Origin: Mycetocola manganoxydans
GTDB taxonomy: Bacteria > Actinomycetota > Actinomycetes > Actinomycetales > Microbacteriaceae
DNA: 64,000 bases
Reading direction: 5' to 3'
Assembly: GCF_003667545.1 (NCBI RefSeq)
Contig: NZ_RCUV01000017.1
Location: 1 to 64,000 of the forward strand
A program made the position numbers and the translations under genes. The notes below the pieces were generated by a model. That model was not told where the DNA came from and ran no database searches. It saw nothing but the letters and a program-made list of their open reading frames with translations. Shown here one piece after another: positions 34,083-45,100 of this stretch (positions are counted from its first letter, which is position 1; every line of letters starts with the position of its first letter).

Positions 34083-34502
34083 ATGACACACGACAACTTG
34101 GGCCACGCCGGCGTGACCTACGGCGATTGGCTCGGGACTGCTGCCGCAGACGAGCACCAGACGATTGGGCATCTGAATCCGTATGAAGTTGCAGGACTCG
34201 ACCGAGACCGTTGGTGGATCCTGTCAATCGACATCACGGTCGTCGGCGTTGAGAAGGGCTACTTCTACGTTTATGCCGTCGATCGCGAAGCCACGTCGAT
34301 CACAGATTACGAGGCGCTGCAGATGTACGGCCGTGTTCACGGCAAGATTCCTGTCACCAGTTTTCTGGTGCACGATATTGCAGCCGAAACCCTCATCCGG
34401 GAATCGTTCACCCAGTTCCACGTGCAGCTGCGTCACCGCAGCCTGGGCGAACTCCCTTTGGCGGTCGAGGACACTCAGGACCTGAATTACACAGGCGACT
34501 GA
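34083..34502 (+). CDS. unrecognised 139-aa partner of a PD-(D/E)xK protein
   Basis: A small soluble protein of 139 residues with no family I recognise. It has an RWWILSIDITVVG strand near residue 50, a YFYVYAVDREATS segment, and a C-terminal helix with FTQFHVQLRHRSLGELPL. ATG at 34083 is well supported by GGAGGG five bases upstream, and it ends two bases before the next start. It is therefore co-translated with the 807-aa nuclease-like protein and probably its cofactor, sensor or antitoxin-like regulator; the role is inferred from linkage only. Confidence 0.75.
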   Translation: MTHDNLGHAGVTYGDWLGTAAADEHQTIGHLNPYEVAGLDRDRWWILSIDITVVGVEKGYFYVYAVDREATSITDYEALQMYGRVHGKIPVTSFLVHDIAAETLIRESFTQFHVQLRHRSLGELPLAVEDTQDLNYTGD

Positions 34503-34504
34503 CC

Positions 34505-36928
34505 ATGGTGAGGAAGTTGGGGCAGTCGCTTCACGATGGCCTCGCCCTTACAGCGAACGCCGGTGAAGAGAGAAGGAAGAGTCGGCACACTCCTTCACCC
34601 GTGCTCGCCATTGATAACGGAGCCGTCCTTCGAAAGTTAGGGAGTCATCGAACCTTCGTTAGCCAGGTTGAGAAGGGGCACACCACCCCAGCGGAAATCG
34701 TCGCCGGGCTAAAGTCGCGCATTGAAGACCGAGTACGGGAATTCTCTCAGGTTTCGTATGGTCTGCATCCCTTTGACGTTGTTGAGGCTCTCCGCAGGCA
34801 CGAGTTCCCCAGTGACCTCGAGGACTACCGGGAAACAGAGGATCCAGGATTGAGCGTGGCCATTGAGTTGGCCGCGATGCTAGTTCGAGAACCCGTAGAG
34901 GTGCGTGCCAGTACGATCGATTTCGTCGCGGACCTCGGGCCGGCCGTCGAACGGCTGTCCCAACTCGCTCACGAGATCATTTCCTGCATCGACCTGATAG
35001 CGCGGCACGAAACAAGTCATGGTAACGATGCCACGGCCTATCTTTCCTCGAATCTGTTCTCGCGAATGCTAATGCTCCGAGGCAACCAGTACTCCCACAT
35101 TGAGAGAAACCACTGCCGGCGGTTTCTCTCCGCGCCGCACATCGAGGTTCACGCTCGACAGGCTCTCGGGTTAACTTACGATGAGGCAACTATCGTTCTG
35201 GACGCGTCGGAGGCGCTCTACTCCGAGCGTCTGGAAGCTGCCCTGCATGAGCTCAATCAGTTAGTCGACACCAAGGGTGCGGACTTCGTCGAGCCGGCAT
35301 CACCCGCGGGATATCTTCTTCGTTCGCTCTACGCCGAAATGGGACGTCTCGGCTCGTTCACGGAGGGCGACCTCGTTACCGCGACCGGACTAAGCCCAGC
35401 TATCGTCCGTGCCGCACTCGACCTTCTGAGCCACCCGACAGGAAGTGTCGAACCGCTGAAAGTCGTGGAACGCATTGCCTCGGGTCGCGACCCCATGCGG
35501 GGCAAGGCCTACCTTCGACTAGATCAGCGATACGTGCTCGTAAACACGGCAGCGGCAACCGATCGTCTCAGGGACACGTTCGAGAACGCCCTCAAGTCAA
35601 ACCCGCGGGCGCAGAATTCCTACAACAAATGGCGAGGGAAGCAAGCTGAAGGAATCGCAGTCGAGCTCCTCGAACAAATCCTCGGTGTCCCCGCGACGTA
35701 CACGTCGCTGAAATACAGGAGCAAACCCTCGCCTTCAGATCCGGCTCCAGAACTCGCCGAGGCAGATGCCCTCTTCATTTTTGACTCCGTCGCCCTGATC
35801 GTCGAGGTGAAATCGGCTTCGTTCAGCAGTCAAGCGCGCGCAGGGGACCCGGTTCGGCTGGTAACCGATCTGCGAAAGACCGTCGGACACGGCGCCACAC
35901 AAGCAGCGCGTCTTGAGCAGCTCGCGAGAGAGGACGGAGGCGTTGTGTCCGCCGACGGGTCGTGGCTAGACCTGAGTCAGATCGTCGACGTCCATATGAT
36001 CGTCGTCTCGGCCGAGGAACTCGGTCGAGCTGCAATAGACATCGACGCGCTCGTCAGATCCGGCGTCATCCCGGAAGACACGCTGCCATGGGTCGTTTCG
36101 CTTCACGACCTCGCGGTGATCGCCGAAATTGACGAGCGGCCGCCGGCGTTTCTGCTGTATTTGCGGCAAAGGACATCACCGCAGATCTCGCGGCTGTTCA
36201 ACGCCGGCGATGAGTTGGATCTATACATCCTTTTCTTGCGTGGGCACCTATGGGCGATGGCTGATCCCCGAGTGCTCGCTGCGAAAAATCCGATGAGCGC
36301 ACATGTGACATCGGGAAAGATCGCTCGATACGAGAAGCAACCGGAAATCGTCGTGCAATCACAGACGGACGACCTCGCTGCATGGATGTACTACAAGCAA
36401 GGGCAACGATCAACACCAGCACCACGGCCGGCCCTGCACGCGAATCGACGCCTTCTCGAGATCGTCGACTTCCTGATCGAGGAGCACAAACCGGGCTGGT
36501 TCGAGTTTGGGGCCGATTTATTGGACGGCGGTCCGAAAGCCCAGAAGGTCCTCGCGTCTGCTCTCGACGAGTTGCTTCGGCGTGCGAATGCCGATGGCGC
36601 AGAACACAGTGTTGCGCGTGGTCTTTCCGGGCACTGGGGCTACTCGATGTTCGTCGCCACGGTGGCGCTGAATGGGGAGACATCGCGTGAGGGGATGGAG
36701 CGGATGGGCAAATACTTGCTCTTGAAAAAGTACCAAATGAGGGCGCCGAGGGCGCTGGGTCTCGTTTTCAGCCCCTCCGGACAATTGTTTGGCGCCGAAT
36801 ATGTCGGCGGCTCCTGGAAACACGACCCGGACGGTGAATCTCTGCTCGCCCACTTCAAACTGAAGAATCAACGCGGAGCTGCTCTGCCCCCTTCAGCCAA
36901 ACGACGCACCCGAAGGCTACGGGTGTAA
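34505..36928 (+). CDS. large protein with PD-(D/E)xK nuclease core
   Basis: An 807-aa protein. A restriction-endonuclease-like core sits in the middle: Glu382 in a helix (AEGIAVELLEQ), Asp421 (ADALFIF) and Glu434-x-Lys436 (IVEVKSA), the spacing expected for a PD-(D/E)xK active site. The N-terminal ~350 residues and C-terminal ~300 residues are helical and unassigned and may sense or oligomerise. It follows the 139-aa gene with a two-base gap. The setting in a defence island suggests DNA cleavage in response to phage. The basic C-terminus (KRRTRRLRV) could contact nucleic acid. Confidence 0.8.
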   Translation: MVRKLGQSLHDGLALTANAGEERRKSRHTPSPVLAIDNGAVLRKLGSHRTFVSQVEKGHTTPAEIVAGLKSRIEDRVREFSQVSYGLHPFDVVEALRRHEFPSDLEDYRETEDPGLSVAIELAAMLVREPVEVRASTIDFVADLGPAVERLSQLAHEIISCIDLIARHETSHGNDATAYLSSNLFSRMLMLRGNQYSHIERNHCRRFLSAPHIEVHARQALGLTYDEATIVLDASEALYSERLEAALHELNQLVDTKGADFVEPASPAGYLLRSLYAEMGRLGSFTEGDLVTATGLSPAIVRAALDLLSHPTGSVEPLKVVERIASGRDPMRGKAYLRLDQRYVLVNTAAATDRLRDTFENALKSNPRAQNSYNKWRGKQAEGIAVELLEQILGVPATYTSLKYRSKPSPSDPAPELAEADALFIFDSVALIVEVKSASFSSQARAGDPVRLVTDLRKTVGHGATQAARLEQLAREDGGVVSADGSWLDLSQIVDVHMIVVSAEELGRAAIDIDALVRSGVIPEDTLPWVVSLHDLAVIAEIDERPPAFLLYLRQRTSPQISRLFNAGDELDLYILFLRGHLWAMADPRVLAAKNPMSAHVTSGKIARYEKQPEIVVQSQTDDLAAWMYYKQGQRSTPAPRPALHANRRLLEIVDFLIEEHKPGWFEFGADLLDGGPKAQKVLASALDELLRRANADGAEHSVARGLSGHWGYSMFVATVALNGETSREGMERMGKYLLLKKYQMRAPRALGLVFSPSGQLFGAEYVGGSWKHDPDGESLLAHFKLKNQRGAALPPSAKRRTRRLRV

Positions 36929-37156
36929 TGGTGAGCGATGATCGGTACGGGTAGCCGGCTGGATGATGAAAGTCTTCTCTACTCCGGCTATTCGTGAGTC
37001 ACCCCAGGCGTTGATCTCTAGGACGATCGTCGGCAGCGCCCTAAGGCACACCCGAAGAGTCGCGCTGAGCTGCAAGCTGGTTCGAAGACCCAGCGTCCGT
37101 ACCGCTAGGCTCGGAAATACCCGGAAAAATCCGGCTCGATCCGCATGGGGGCGCGA

Positions 37157-37330
37157 ATGTCCGAGTCGTGGCTGTCAGCAGATGACATCGCCGAGCACCT
37201 TGGCGTGACCAAAGACACCGTCTACTCCTGGATCGCAGACAAAGGGATGCCCGCACACAAGGTCGGCCGTCTCTGGAAGTTTCAGCGGACAGAGGTCGAC
37301 GAGTGGGTCCGCCGTGGGGACGCTGGATGA
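37157..37330 (+). CDS. excisionase-type HTH DNA-binding protein
   Basis: A 57-aa protein consisting of one MerR-like/HTH_17 helix-turn-helix: LSADDIAEHLGVTKDTVYSW, then KVGRLWKFQRTEVDEWV. This is the full excisionase-family signature. ATG at 37157 follows a GGGGG run; another ATG four codons earlier is also possible. It sits 98 bases before brxA on the same strand. It could regulate the BREX operon, or be a recombination directionality factor of the mobile element. No BrxR-type domain is present. Confidence 0.85.
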   Translation: MSESWLSADDIAEHLGVTKDTVYSWIADKGMPAHKVGRLWKFQRTEVDEWVRRGDAG

Positions 37331-37428
37331 GATCCGTTTCGCCGCGGAGGGCCGTTTCCGGCCAAGATGTCGGCGGTCGGTCGTATCCTGATCGACTTGC
37401 CTGTTTCCGGACAAAGGGGTGTTGAACT

Positions 37429-38040
37429 GTGGCTGAAACCAGCGAGCTCCGCTATGCACTCTCTTTCACCGTGGGGTCCCTACTTACGCGCGAGGCCACC
37501 ATCGCGGCGCCCTTGTACCTGCAAGAACACGACTGGAGCCGTGTCCGTGCTCGGCTCGCTGCAGATAACTTGCTCCAAACCCGGACGACGTCGTCACGCA
37601 TCCGGCTCAACCGTGAGGTCGCCCAGCGTCTCGCGATGCTCTCCGATCCCGAACTGGACCTGGTGATCGACTCGACTGGCACCGAGCGGGCTCATCTCAT
37701 GTGGGTCGCCGCGTGCCGTCGGTACGAGTTCATCGGTGACTTCGCGGAAGAGGTGGTGCGCGAACGTTTTCTCCTTCTCACTCCCACCGTCAGCTACAAC
37801 GAGTTCGATGGATTCGTTCGCGGCAAGGCTATCTGGCACCCAGAGCTCGTTGAGCTAAAGGACTCAACTATGCAGAAGCTGCGGTCCACGATCTTTCAAA
37901 TGCTTGTCGAAGCCGGCCTTACGACGAAGCAGGGCAACATCGTTCGCACGGCGCTCTCCGATCGGCTCGCCGCACTCCTAGACGAGCGCAGCCCGAGTGA
38001 TATCCGATACTTCCCGACGAGCTTGGACATGATTGGATGA
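37429..38040 (+). CDS. brxA: BREX protein BrxA
   Basis: A 203-aa BrxA (DUF1819) protein, first gene of the type 1 BREX operon. Family landmarks are RYALSFTVGSLLTREA at the N-terminus, DSTGTERAHLMWVAACRRYEFIG in the centre and a C-terminal YFPTSLDMIG. BrxA folds like the antitermination factor NusB and binds DNA in characterised systems. It starts with GTG at 37429 behind an AAGGGG site and overlaps brxB by ATGA. The protein is soluble despite the older inner-membrane label of the family. Confidence 0.93.
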   Translation: MAETSELRYALSFTVGSLLTREATIAAPLYLQEHDWSRVRARLAADNLLQTRTTSSRIRLNREVAQRLAMLSDPELDLVIDSTGTERAHLMWVAACRRYEFIGDFAEEVVRERFLLLTPTVSYNEFDGFVRGKAIWHPELVELKDSTMQKLRSTIFQMLVEAGLTTKQGNIVRTALSDRLAALLDERSPSDIRYFPTSLDMIG

Positions 38041-38636
38041 CCGCCGCCGACGTGGCCCGCAATGAAGACCACCTGTTCTCGGTGCTCAGCGGCGATCGCT
38101 TCCTCCGCATGGAAGGGCTCAGCAACGAGGTGCCCTTCTTCATCTACCCGTACGACGCTGAGGATGCTCTCGCGGTTGCCGACTCGAAGAAGCGAGTCAA
38201 GAACAAGCTGCGCGCCAAGGGCATCGAGGTGAAAGAGGTCAACCTCTACGATCTCTCGGTCGAAGTTCTGAAAGAACGCGGCGTGTGGGAGCGCCTACTG
38301 GCGCTCGAAGTCGAACAGGACAAAGACGACTTCCGCCAGCTCTTGCAGGGCATGCTCGATCCGCAGCTTCACCTCGCGCCGGCCATCCGCGACAAGATCG
38401 CCGACGGCGGCTTCGACATCTTCTTCCTCACCGGCATCGGAGAGGTGTTCCCGTACGTTCGTTCGCACAACGTGCTGAATAACCTGCAAAGCGTCGTCAC
38501 CGGCAAGCCGATGCTCATGTTCTTTCCCGGCCGCTACGAGCAGTCCGACACCCTCGGTTCTTCGCTTGTGCTGTTCGGCCGGCTCAAGGACGACCAGTAT
38601 TACCGCGCTAAGAACATTCTCGAACAGGAACCGTGA
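38037..38636 (+). CDS. brxB: BREX protein BrxB
   Basis: A 199-aa BrxB (DUF1788) protein of unknown biochemical role, required in characterised type 1 BREX systems. It shows PFFIYPYDAEDALAV, VNLYDLSVEVL, GFDIFFLTGIGEVFPYVRSH and PMLMFFPGRYEQ, all typical. It overlaps brxA by four bases and ends three bases before brxC. Confidence 0.94.
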   Translation: MTAADVARNEDHLFSVLSGDRFLRMEGLSNEVPFFIYPYDAEDALAVADSKKRVKNKLRAKGIEVKEVNLYDLSVEVLKERGVWERLLALEVEQDKDDFRQLLQGMLDPQLHLAPAIRDKIADGGFDIFFLTGIGEVFPYVRSHNVLNNLQSVVTGKPMLMFFPGRYEQSDTLGSSLVLFGRLKDDQYYRAKNILEQEP

Positions 38637-38639
38637 CCC

Positions 38640-41600
38640 ATGCAGCTCAATGAGATCTTCGCCAAGGACGTTCAGCGTCCGATCGAGGGCGTCATCAAAG
38701 CGGATGACACCGCACACCTCGGCACCGAGGTCGACGAGTATGTCCTCACGAACGAGGCCGCGAAAGGCCTTGAACTCCTCCTAGAGGCATACACGAATTA
38801 CACCAACGCGAACGGCGTCTGGATCTCGGGCTTCTTCGGCTCCGGCAAGTCGCACCTGCTCAAGATGCTCGCTCACCTCCTTGGCGACGTTGCGGGTCAG
38901 GACTTTCCACGGGACAGAGTCTCGGCGAGCTTCCTCGACAAGGCGGATGACGCGTTCCTGCCGGCGCTGATCATCAAGGCTGATCGCATCCCGGCAAAGA
39001 GTCTGCTTTTCAATATCGATCAGAAGGCGACGCTGATTAGCAAAGACCAGTCGGATGCCCTGCTGAAGGTGTTCGTGAAGGTGTTCGACGAGTCCCGCGG
39101 CTACTTCGGAAACCAGGGACACGTCGCGCGGTTCGAGCGCGACCTCGACAACCGCGGGCAGCTCGATGAGTTCAAGTCCGCGTACATGCGTGTCTCGGGC
39201 CGGGATTGGGCTCAAGGGCGAGAGGAAGGCGTGCTCGAAGAGTCGAACGTCGCCCGGGCGTACGCCGAGATCACTGGCCACTCGGACGGTACGCCGACCA
39301 ACATCCTTACGAAGTACCGCACCGAGTACTCCGTGTCGATCGAAGACTTCGCAGACGAAGTGAAGGCATGGCTCGACAAGCAAGACCCCTCGTTCCGCCT
39401 GAACTTCTTCGTCGACGAGGTGGGGCAGTTCATCGGGTCGAACACGCACCTGATGCTCAACCTGCAGACGATAGCCGAGTCGTTGAACACAAAGTGCCAG
39501 GGCCGCGCGTGGATCTTCGTGACCTCGCAAGAAGACATGGACAAGGTCGTCGGCGATCGCACAAAGCAGCAGGGAAACGACTTCTCCAAGATCCAGGCAC
39601 GCTTCAAGACCCGGATGAAGCTGACCAGCGCCGATGTCGAGGAAGTCATCCGCAAACGACTACTCGAGAAGAGCATCAAGGGTGCGGAGGAGCTGCGCGT
39701 GATTTACGCGGCCGAGTCGGCGAACTTCAAGACCCTCTTCGACTTCGTCGACGGCGCAAAGTCTTACCGCAACTACACCGATGAGGATCACTTCATCGGA
39801 ACATACCCATTCGTCAGCTACCAATTCCCGCTGTTCCAAGCGGCGATCGAGGGCATCTCCGACCACAACGTCTTCGAAGGCCGCAACAGCTCCGTCGGCG
39901 AACGTTCCATGCTCGGGGTCGTGCAGCAGGTCGCCAAAGACATTGGAGATGTCAAGGTCGGCCGATTGGCCACTTTCGACCACATGTTTGCCGGCATCCG
40001 GTCTTCGTTGAAGTCGGCCGCGCAACGTTCCATCGACGTCGCCGAACGCAACCTCGACGACGAGCTTGCTGTCCGGATCCTGAAGGCACTGTTTCTGGTG
40101 AAATACGTGGACAGCTTCCAGGCGACCGCGCGCAACCTCACGGTTCTCATGTACGACCGGTTCGGCCTTGACCTGCCTGCGTTGTCGAAGCGCGTGCAGG
40201 AAGCACTCGCGAAGCTCGAGACCCAAACCTATGTGCAACGCAACGGCACCGTCTACAACTATTTGACCAACGAAGAGCAGGTCATCGAGGAGGAGATCAA
40301 GAACGTCGACATCGACGCATCCGAAGTCTCGGGTCGCCTAGTCAAGATCCTGCAAGAAATCATGCGTGCTACAAAGCTGCGGTACGCCAAGAACGGGCAG
40401 GACTTCGCGTTCGGATACAAGCTCGACGACCAGGTGTACGGGCAGCAGCGCGAGTTATCGGTGCACTTCATCACTCCCGAGTACCCGTACGGGCCGGTGG
40501 AGACTCGGATGCACAGTGCGGGCAAGGACGAACTTCGTGTCATTCTCGAGCCGGATGAGCGGGTGCTGTCCGACCTTAGGCTGCTGATCAAGACCGAGAA
40601 GTATACGAAGCGCAAGCAGACGACATCACTGTCGGCCATCGAAGACCAGATCCTGCGCTCGAAAGCAGCACAGAACGTCGAGCGCGAGAAGGAACTCGTG
40701 GAACGCGTCCGCCGTGCCGTCGGAAAGGCCGAGCTGGTCATCAACGCCGCTGATGTCATATCTGGGGCGCAGGACGCGGTAGCCCGCGTCACCGACGGCT
40801 TCCAGGACCTCGTGGCTCGCACCTACACGCAGCTCAGTTTGCTGGGCGGCATGAGCTACAGCGAACAGCAGATCACCGGTTTCGCCAATCCTGGACCGGT
40901 CGGGCTCATCGAGGACGCGTCAGTCTCGACGCTCGCGGTGCCGGGCGAGGAGGTCCTCTCGTATGTTCTACGCCGCGACCGTCTCGCCGAGCAGGTAACG
41001 GTGAAGTCGATCGTCGATACCTTCCAGGCCAAGCCCTACGGCTGGGATCTCGCCTCGATCGAAGTCGTGATCGCGTGGCTTGTTGGCGCCTCGAAGGTCA
41101 CCCTCTCAGTCGACAGCAATGCACTCAGGCGCAGCGAAGTCACCGCGGCGCTACGAAACACGCAGAAGCACGCCCACATCGTTGTCGCTCCGCAGAAAAT
41201 CTTCGACGAGCGAAAGGTCGCCGCGTTCCGCGCCTTCTGCACCCAGTTCTTCGACGAGGCCACTCCGATCAAGGACTCCCTCGAGCTCGCCCGCCACGGT
41301 CGTGACATGCTCCGCAGCAAGCTCGACGAGCTGAAGGCACTCGCGATCGGCTCGAAGTATCCGTTCGTGGGTCAGCTCGATGCGCCGATTGCCCTTCTCG
41401 AGCAGACGGTTGGCAAGCCCAACGAGTGGTACCTGTCGGAATTCGCTCTTGGCGATGAACTCCTCGACGCCAAGGAGAGCGTAATGGACCCGATCCAGGC
41501 GTTCCTCAGTGGCGGCCAGCGAGCGATCTATGAGGACGCGGCTGAGCTACTGCGCTCGAACGTCAGCAACCTGGGGTACCTCGCACCCCGCAGCGACGAA

Positions 41601-42125
41601 CAGATCACGACCCTTCTCGATGACCCGCAGGCGTTCCGCGGGAACCGCATGGCTCAACTCAAGCGGGCCGCCGACGCACTGCGGACCTCCATCGACACGG
41701 CTCTCACCGCTAATCGCGCGGCTGCTATGGCAGAGATCGAGTCACGCAAGTCAGCCCTCCTTGCCAGCATCATGTACCTCAACGCGACCGAGGAGGCGCA
41801 GCAGCGCGTCATTAGAGCTATCGACCAGGTCATCGCTCGAATCGGCGGCGAACGACAGATCGCACTCATCCGCGAACTAGGCAATGGCTTCGAGCAGACC
41901 GTCTACCCCGCGCTTCTCGACCAGCTTGCGGCCGCAGCCCGGCCCGACGATGAAGGCGACGATCCGGTAATTGCCCCGGTCAAGCAGACGGTTTCGGTCA
42001 AGACGATCTCGGCCGCCGGTGTGAACGGTGTGCTGGAGACAGCCAACGATGTCGATCGGTATGTCGCCGCACTCCGGGCAGCGCTCATCAACACACTCAA
42101 CGAAGGCAAGCGCATCGCGCTGTAA
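38640..42125 (+). CDS. brxC: BREX ATPase BrxC
   Basis: An 1161-aa ATPase, normal for BrxC/PglY proteins. Walker A GFFGSGKS is at 64-71, after the conserved N-terminal KADDTAHLGTEVDEYVLT. An acidic Walker B FFVDEVGQFIG and many helical segments follow. In BREX it is thought to act with PglZ and PglX in recognising foreign DNA and enabling methylation or exclusion. It is co-transcribed between brxB (three-base gap) and pglX (15-base gap). Confidence 0.94.
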   Translation: MQLNEIFAKDVQRPIEGVIKADDTAHLGTEVDEYVLTNEAAKGLELLLEAYTNYTNANGVWISGFFGSGKSHLLKMLAHLLGDVAGQDFPRDRVSASFLDKADDAFLPALIIKADRIPAKSLLFNIDQKATLISKDQSDALLKVFVKVFDESRGYFGNQGHVARFERDLDNRGQLDEFKSAYMRVSGRDWAQGREEGVLEESNVARAYAEITGHSDGTPTNILTKYRTEYSVSIEDFADEVKAWLDKQDPSFRLNFFVDEVGQFIGSNTHLMLNLQTIAESLNTKCQGRAWIFVTSQEDMDKVVGDRTKQQGNDFSKIQARFKTRMKLTSADVEEVIRKRLLEKSIKGAEELRVIYAAESANFKTLFDFVDGAKSYRNYTDEDHFIGTYPFVSYQFPLFQAAIEGISDHNVFEGRNSSVGERSMLGVVQQVAKDIGDVKVGRLATFDHMFAGIRSSLKSAAQRSIDVAERNLDDELAVRILKALFLVKYVDSFQATARNLTVLMYDRFGLDLPALSKRVQEALAKLETQTYVQRNGTVYNYLTNEEQVIEEEIKNVDIDASEVSGRLVKILQEIMRATKLRYAKNGQDFAFGYKLDDQVYGQQRELSVHFITPEYPYGPVETRMHSAGKDELRVILEPDERVLSDLRLLIKTEKYTKRKQTTSLSAIEDQILRSKAAQNVEREKELVERVRRAVGKAELVINAADVISGAQDAVARVTDGFQDLVARTYTQLSLLGGMSYSEQQITGFANPGPVGLIEDASVSTLAVPGEEVLSYVLRRDRLAEQVTVKSIVDTFQAKPYGWDLASIEVVIAWLVGASKVTLSVDSNALRRSEVTAALRNTQKHAHIVVAPQKIFDERKVAAFRAFCTQFFDEATPIKDSLELARHGRDMLRSKLDELKALAIGSKYPFVGQLDAPIALLEQTVGKPNEWYLSEFALGDELLDAKESVMDPIQAFLSGGQRAIYEDAAELLRSNVSNLGYLAPRSDEQITTLLDDPQAFRGNRMAQLKRAADALRTSIDTALTANRAAAMAEIESRKSALLASIMYLNATEEAQQRVIRAIDQVIARIGGERQIALIRELGNGFEQTVYPALLDQLAAAARPDDEGDDPVIAPVKQTVSVKTISAAGVNGVLETANDVDRYVAALRAALINTLNEGKRIAL

Positions 42126-42140
42126 GGACGAACCACAGAC

Positions 42141-45100
42141 ATGGAAACCGCACCCCTGAAGTCCTTCGCCACCTGGGCGCGCACGGCACTCATCCGCGAG
42201 GTGACGGCGCGTGTCGCGGCCGTGCTGGCACCGGCCTCGAAGGAGCGGGTCGAGAACGAAAGCGCAGTCGCCACACTCGAACAGGACATCACCGCCGCCG
42301 GAGGTGGTGACAAGGGGCGCGACGCAGTTGCCGATAAGGTCGCGTACACCTGGTTCAACCGCATCATCGCGCTGCGCTTCATGGATGCGAACGGCTACAC
42401 CGGCATCGGCGTGGTCTCGCCGCAAAGCGGTCACGCTGTGGGGCAGCCCGAGGTGCTGGCGGACGCCAAGCGTGGGACAATCGACTCCGCCGTCGTGACG
42501 AGCGCCCGCGCAATTGAAACGATCACCGCGTTGCTCGACGGAGCACGCCGCAGCGACGACCCGCAGGGCGAGGCGTACGCACTGCTCCTCACCGAGTATT
42601 GCCGTTACTGGAATCGCGCCATGCCATTCATGTTCGAGCGCGCGGGTGACTACACCGAGCTGCTCATCCCCGCCAACCTGCTCGCCGACGATTCTGTGCT
42701 CGCGCGGGTCGCCGCTGTGCTCACCGAGGATGTCTGCGCGGACGTCGAGGTGATCGGCTGGCTATACCAGTTCTATATTGCCGAGCGGAAACTAGAGGTC
42801 TTCACCCAGTTCAAGCAAAAGCTCAAGGCCAGCGCCACGGAAATCCCGGCCGCTACGCAGCTCTTCACACCACATTGGATCGTCCGCTACCTAGTAGAAA
42901 ACTCGATTGGCCGTCTCTGGCTTCTCAACCGCCCGACTTCGCGAATCGCCGAGCAAATGGACTACTACCTCGAGCCAGCTGACCAGGAAACTGAATTCAT
43001 AAAGATCCGCACTCCCGAGGACCTTAAGGTCATCGACCCCGCATGTGGCTCGGGTCATATGCTCACCTATGCCTTCGATCTCCTCTATGCAATCTACGAG
43101 GAGGACGGGTATGCGCCCGCCGACATCCCTGGCCTGATTCTGAGCAAGAACCTCTTCGGCACCGAGATCGATCCGCGCGCGGGTGCTCTCGCGGCCTTTG
43201 CGCTCGCGATGAAGGCTCGAGCGAAGCAACGTTCCTATTTCACCCGCTCGGCGGCAGCTGGCGGACTGCACCCACAGATATCCGTGGTACGGCCAATTTC
43301 GTTCGATGATGACGAACTGGACTACCTCGCGACGCTGAGCCAAGGCATTGCGGACCGTCAGCAATCGGATGCCTTCTGGCAGTCCTTCCGGCACGCTGAC
43401 ACAATTGGTGCACTAATCCATCCGCCGGAGCAACTCGTACCTTCATTGAAGCGGCTCATCGAAGAAAGTGTCTATTCGGATGGCGACCTCTTTGCGGCGG
43501 GCGTTCACACTAGAGCCACGATGGTTCTGCAGCAAGCAGACTTCCTTGTCCAGAAGTATTCGGTTGTAGTCGCGAACCCCCCATATATGGGGGGCAAGAA
43601 CATGGATGGCCTGCTCTCGGAGTGGCTTCGTGCCCATTATCCGACTGGAAAGCAGGATCTGTACGGGGCGTTCATCCTACGTGCCTCTCGGCTCGCGGTT
43701 CGCGGGGGTCTCGTGGCGATGATCACCGGCGACAGTTGGATGACCATCAAGACATTCGACCGCATGCGCGAGTGGGTTCTCGACCACACCACGTTGCACA
43801 GCGTTGTTCATCTACGGGACACTGCGTACCACTCGGACATTTTTGGTGCGAACGTTGCGTTCGTACTGACAACCGGGCCCGCTAGCCGCAGTCTGTGCAC
43901 GTTCATATATCTCGATCCGCTCGATGGACAACAGAAAAGGCAAAAGTTCATCGCGGCAGCGGCAGGCCTCGATGCTGCGATTGTTTTCGTCGCCGCGCCG
44001 TCTGACTTTCGAGCGATCCCGGGATCACCGATCGCCTACCAGCTCTCTGAGAAGACAAGGGCTGCCTTCTCAGAAGGGGTCCCGCTAGCAACCATTGCAC
44101 AACCGCGGCAGGGACTCGCTACTGGGGACAACAACAAGTTCCTTCGCAACTGGGCGGAAGTTTCGGTATCGCGATTGGGGCTTTCCGAGACCAGCCGAGA
44201 GTCCGCGATCGCCAGCGGACGCAGATGGTTTCCATGTCTGAAGGGGGGACCCTTCCGAAAGTGGTATGGGAACACAGATTTGGTCGTCAATTGGTATCGA
44301 GATGGGGACGAGATCCGCAACTTCAACGACGGAGGCGGGCGATTGCGATCCCGACCTCAGAACATGGACTATTACTTTCGTCCGGGAGCGACCTGGTCAA
44401 CGGTCACGTCGGGCGCGTTTTCCATGCGATACGCGCCACCAGGATTCATTTCGGAGACGAAGGGCGCTGTCTGCTACGCCGATGAGTTCACGGCGAAGTC
44501 GGTATTAGCCCTCGGGAACTCGCCAGTGATGGGCTCCATCTTGGCCGCTCTGTCTCCGACCCTCGACTTCCACGAAGGCCCCGTGGGCCGCGTACCATTC
44601 ATAGGCGAGCCGTCCGCCGAAACAAATCTCCTAGTCGAGCGCGCTATTCAGATTGCCGCGTCGGACTGGCATGACCAGGAAACATCGTGGGGCTTTTTGC
44701 GCAACCCAATCGTGGAGTACTCAAGATCGAGTTCGCTCCAGCGAAGCGTTGAAGGACTCGCTGAAGTGAGGGCGGAGCGGACACGGGAGCTTCAAGCCTT
44801 GGAAGAGCAGATCAACGAAAGACTTATAGAGAGCTACGGATTGCAGGACGAGCTGTCACCTGTGGTCCCTTTGGAACGTATAACTCTTTTCTCCAACATT
44901 GCCTTCGCATACCCCGGACAGGCTCCATCCGAACGCGCGAAGCGCGGGCAAGCAGACGCGGTGCGCGACCTGGTCTCTTACGCGGTGGGCTGTCATTTCG
45001 GTAGATTCAGCATCGAAAAGCCAGGGCTGATTCTCGCCAACCAAGGAGACACCTTGCGCGACTACCTCGCTGTGGTATCTGCCCCGTCTTTCCCACCCGA

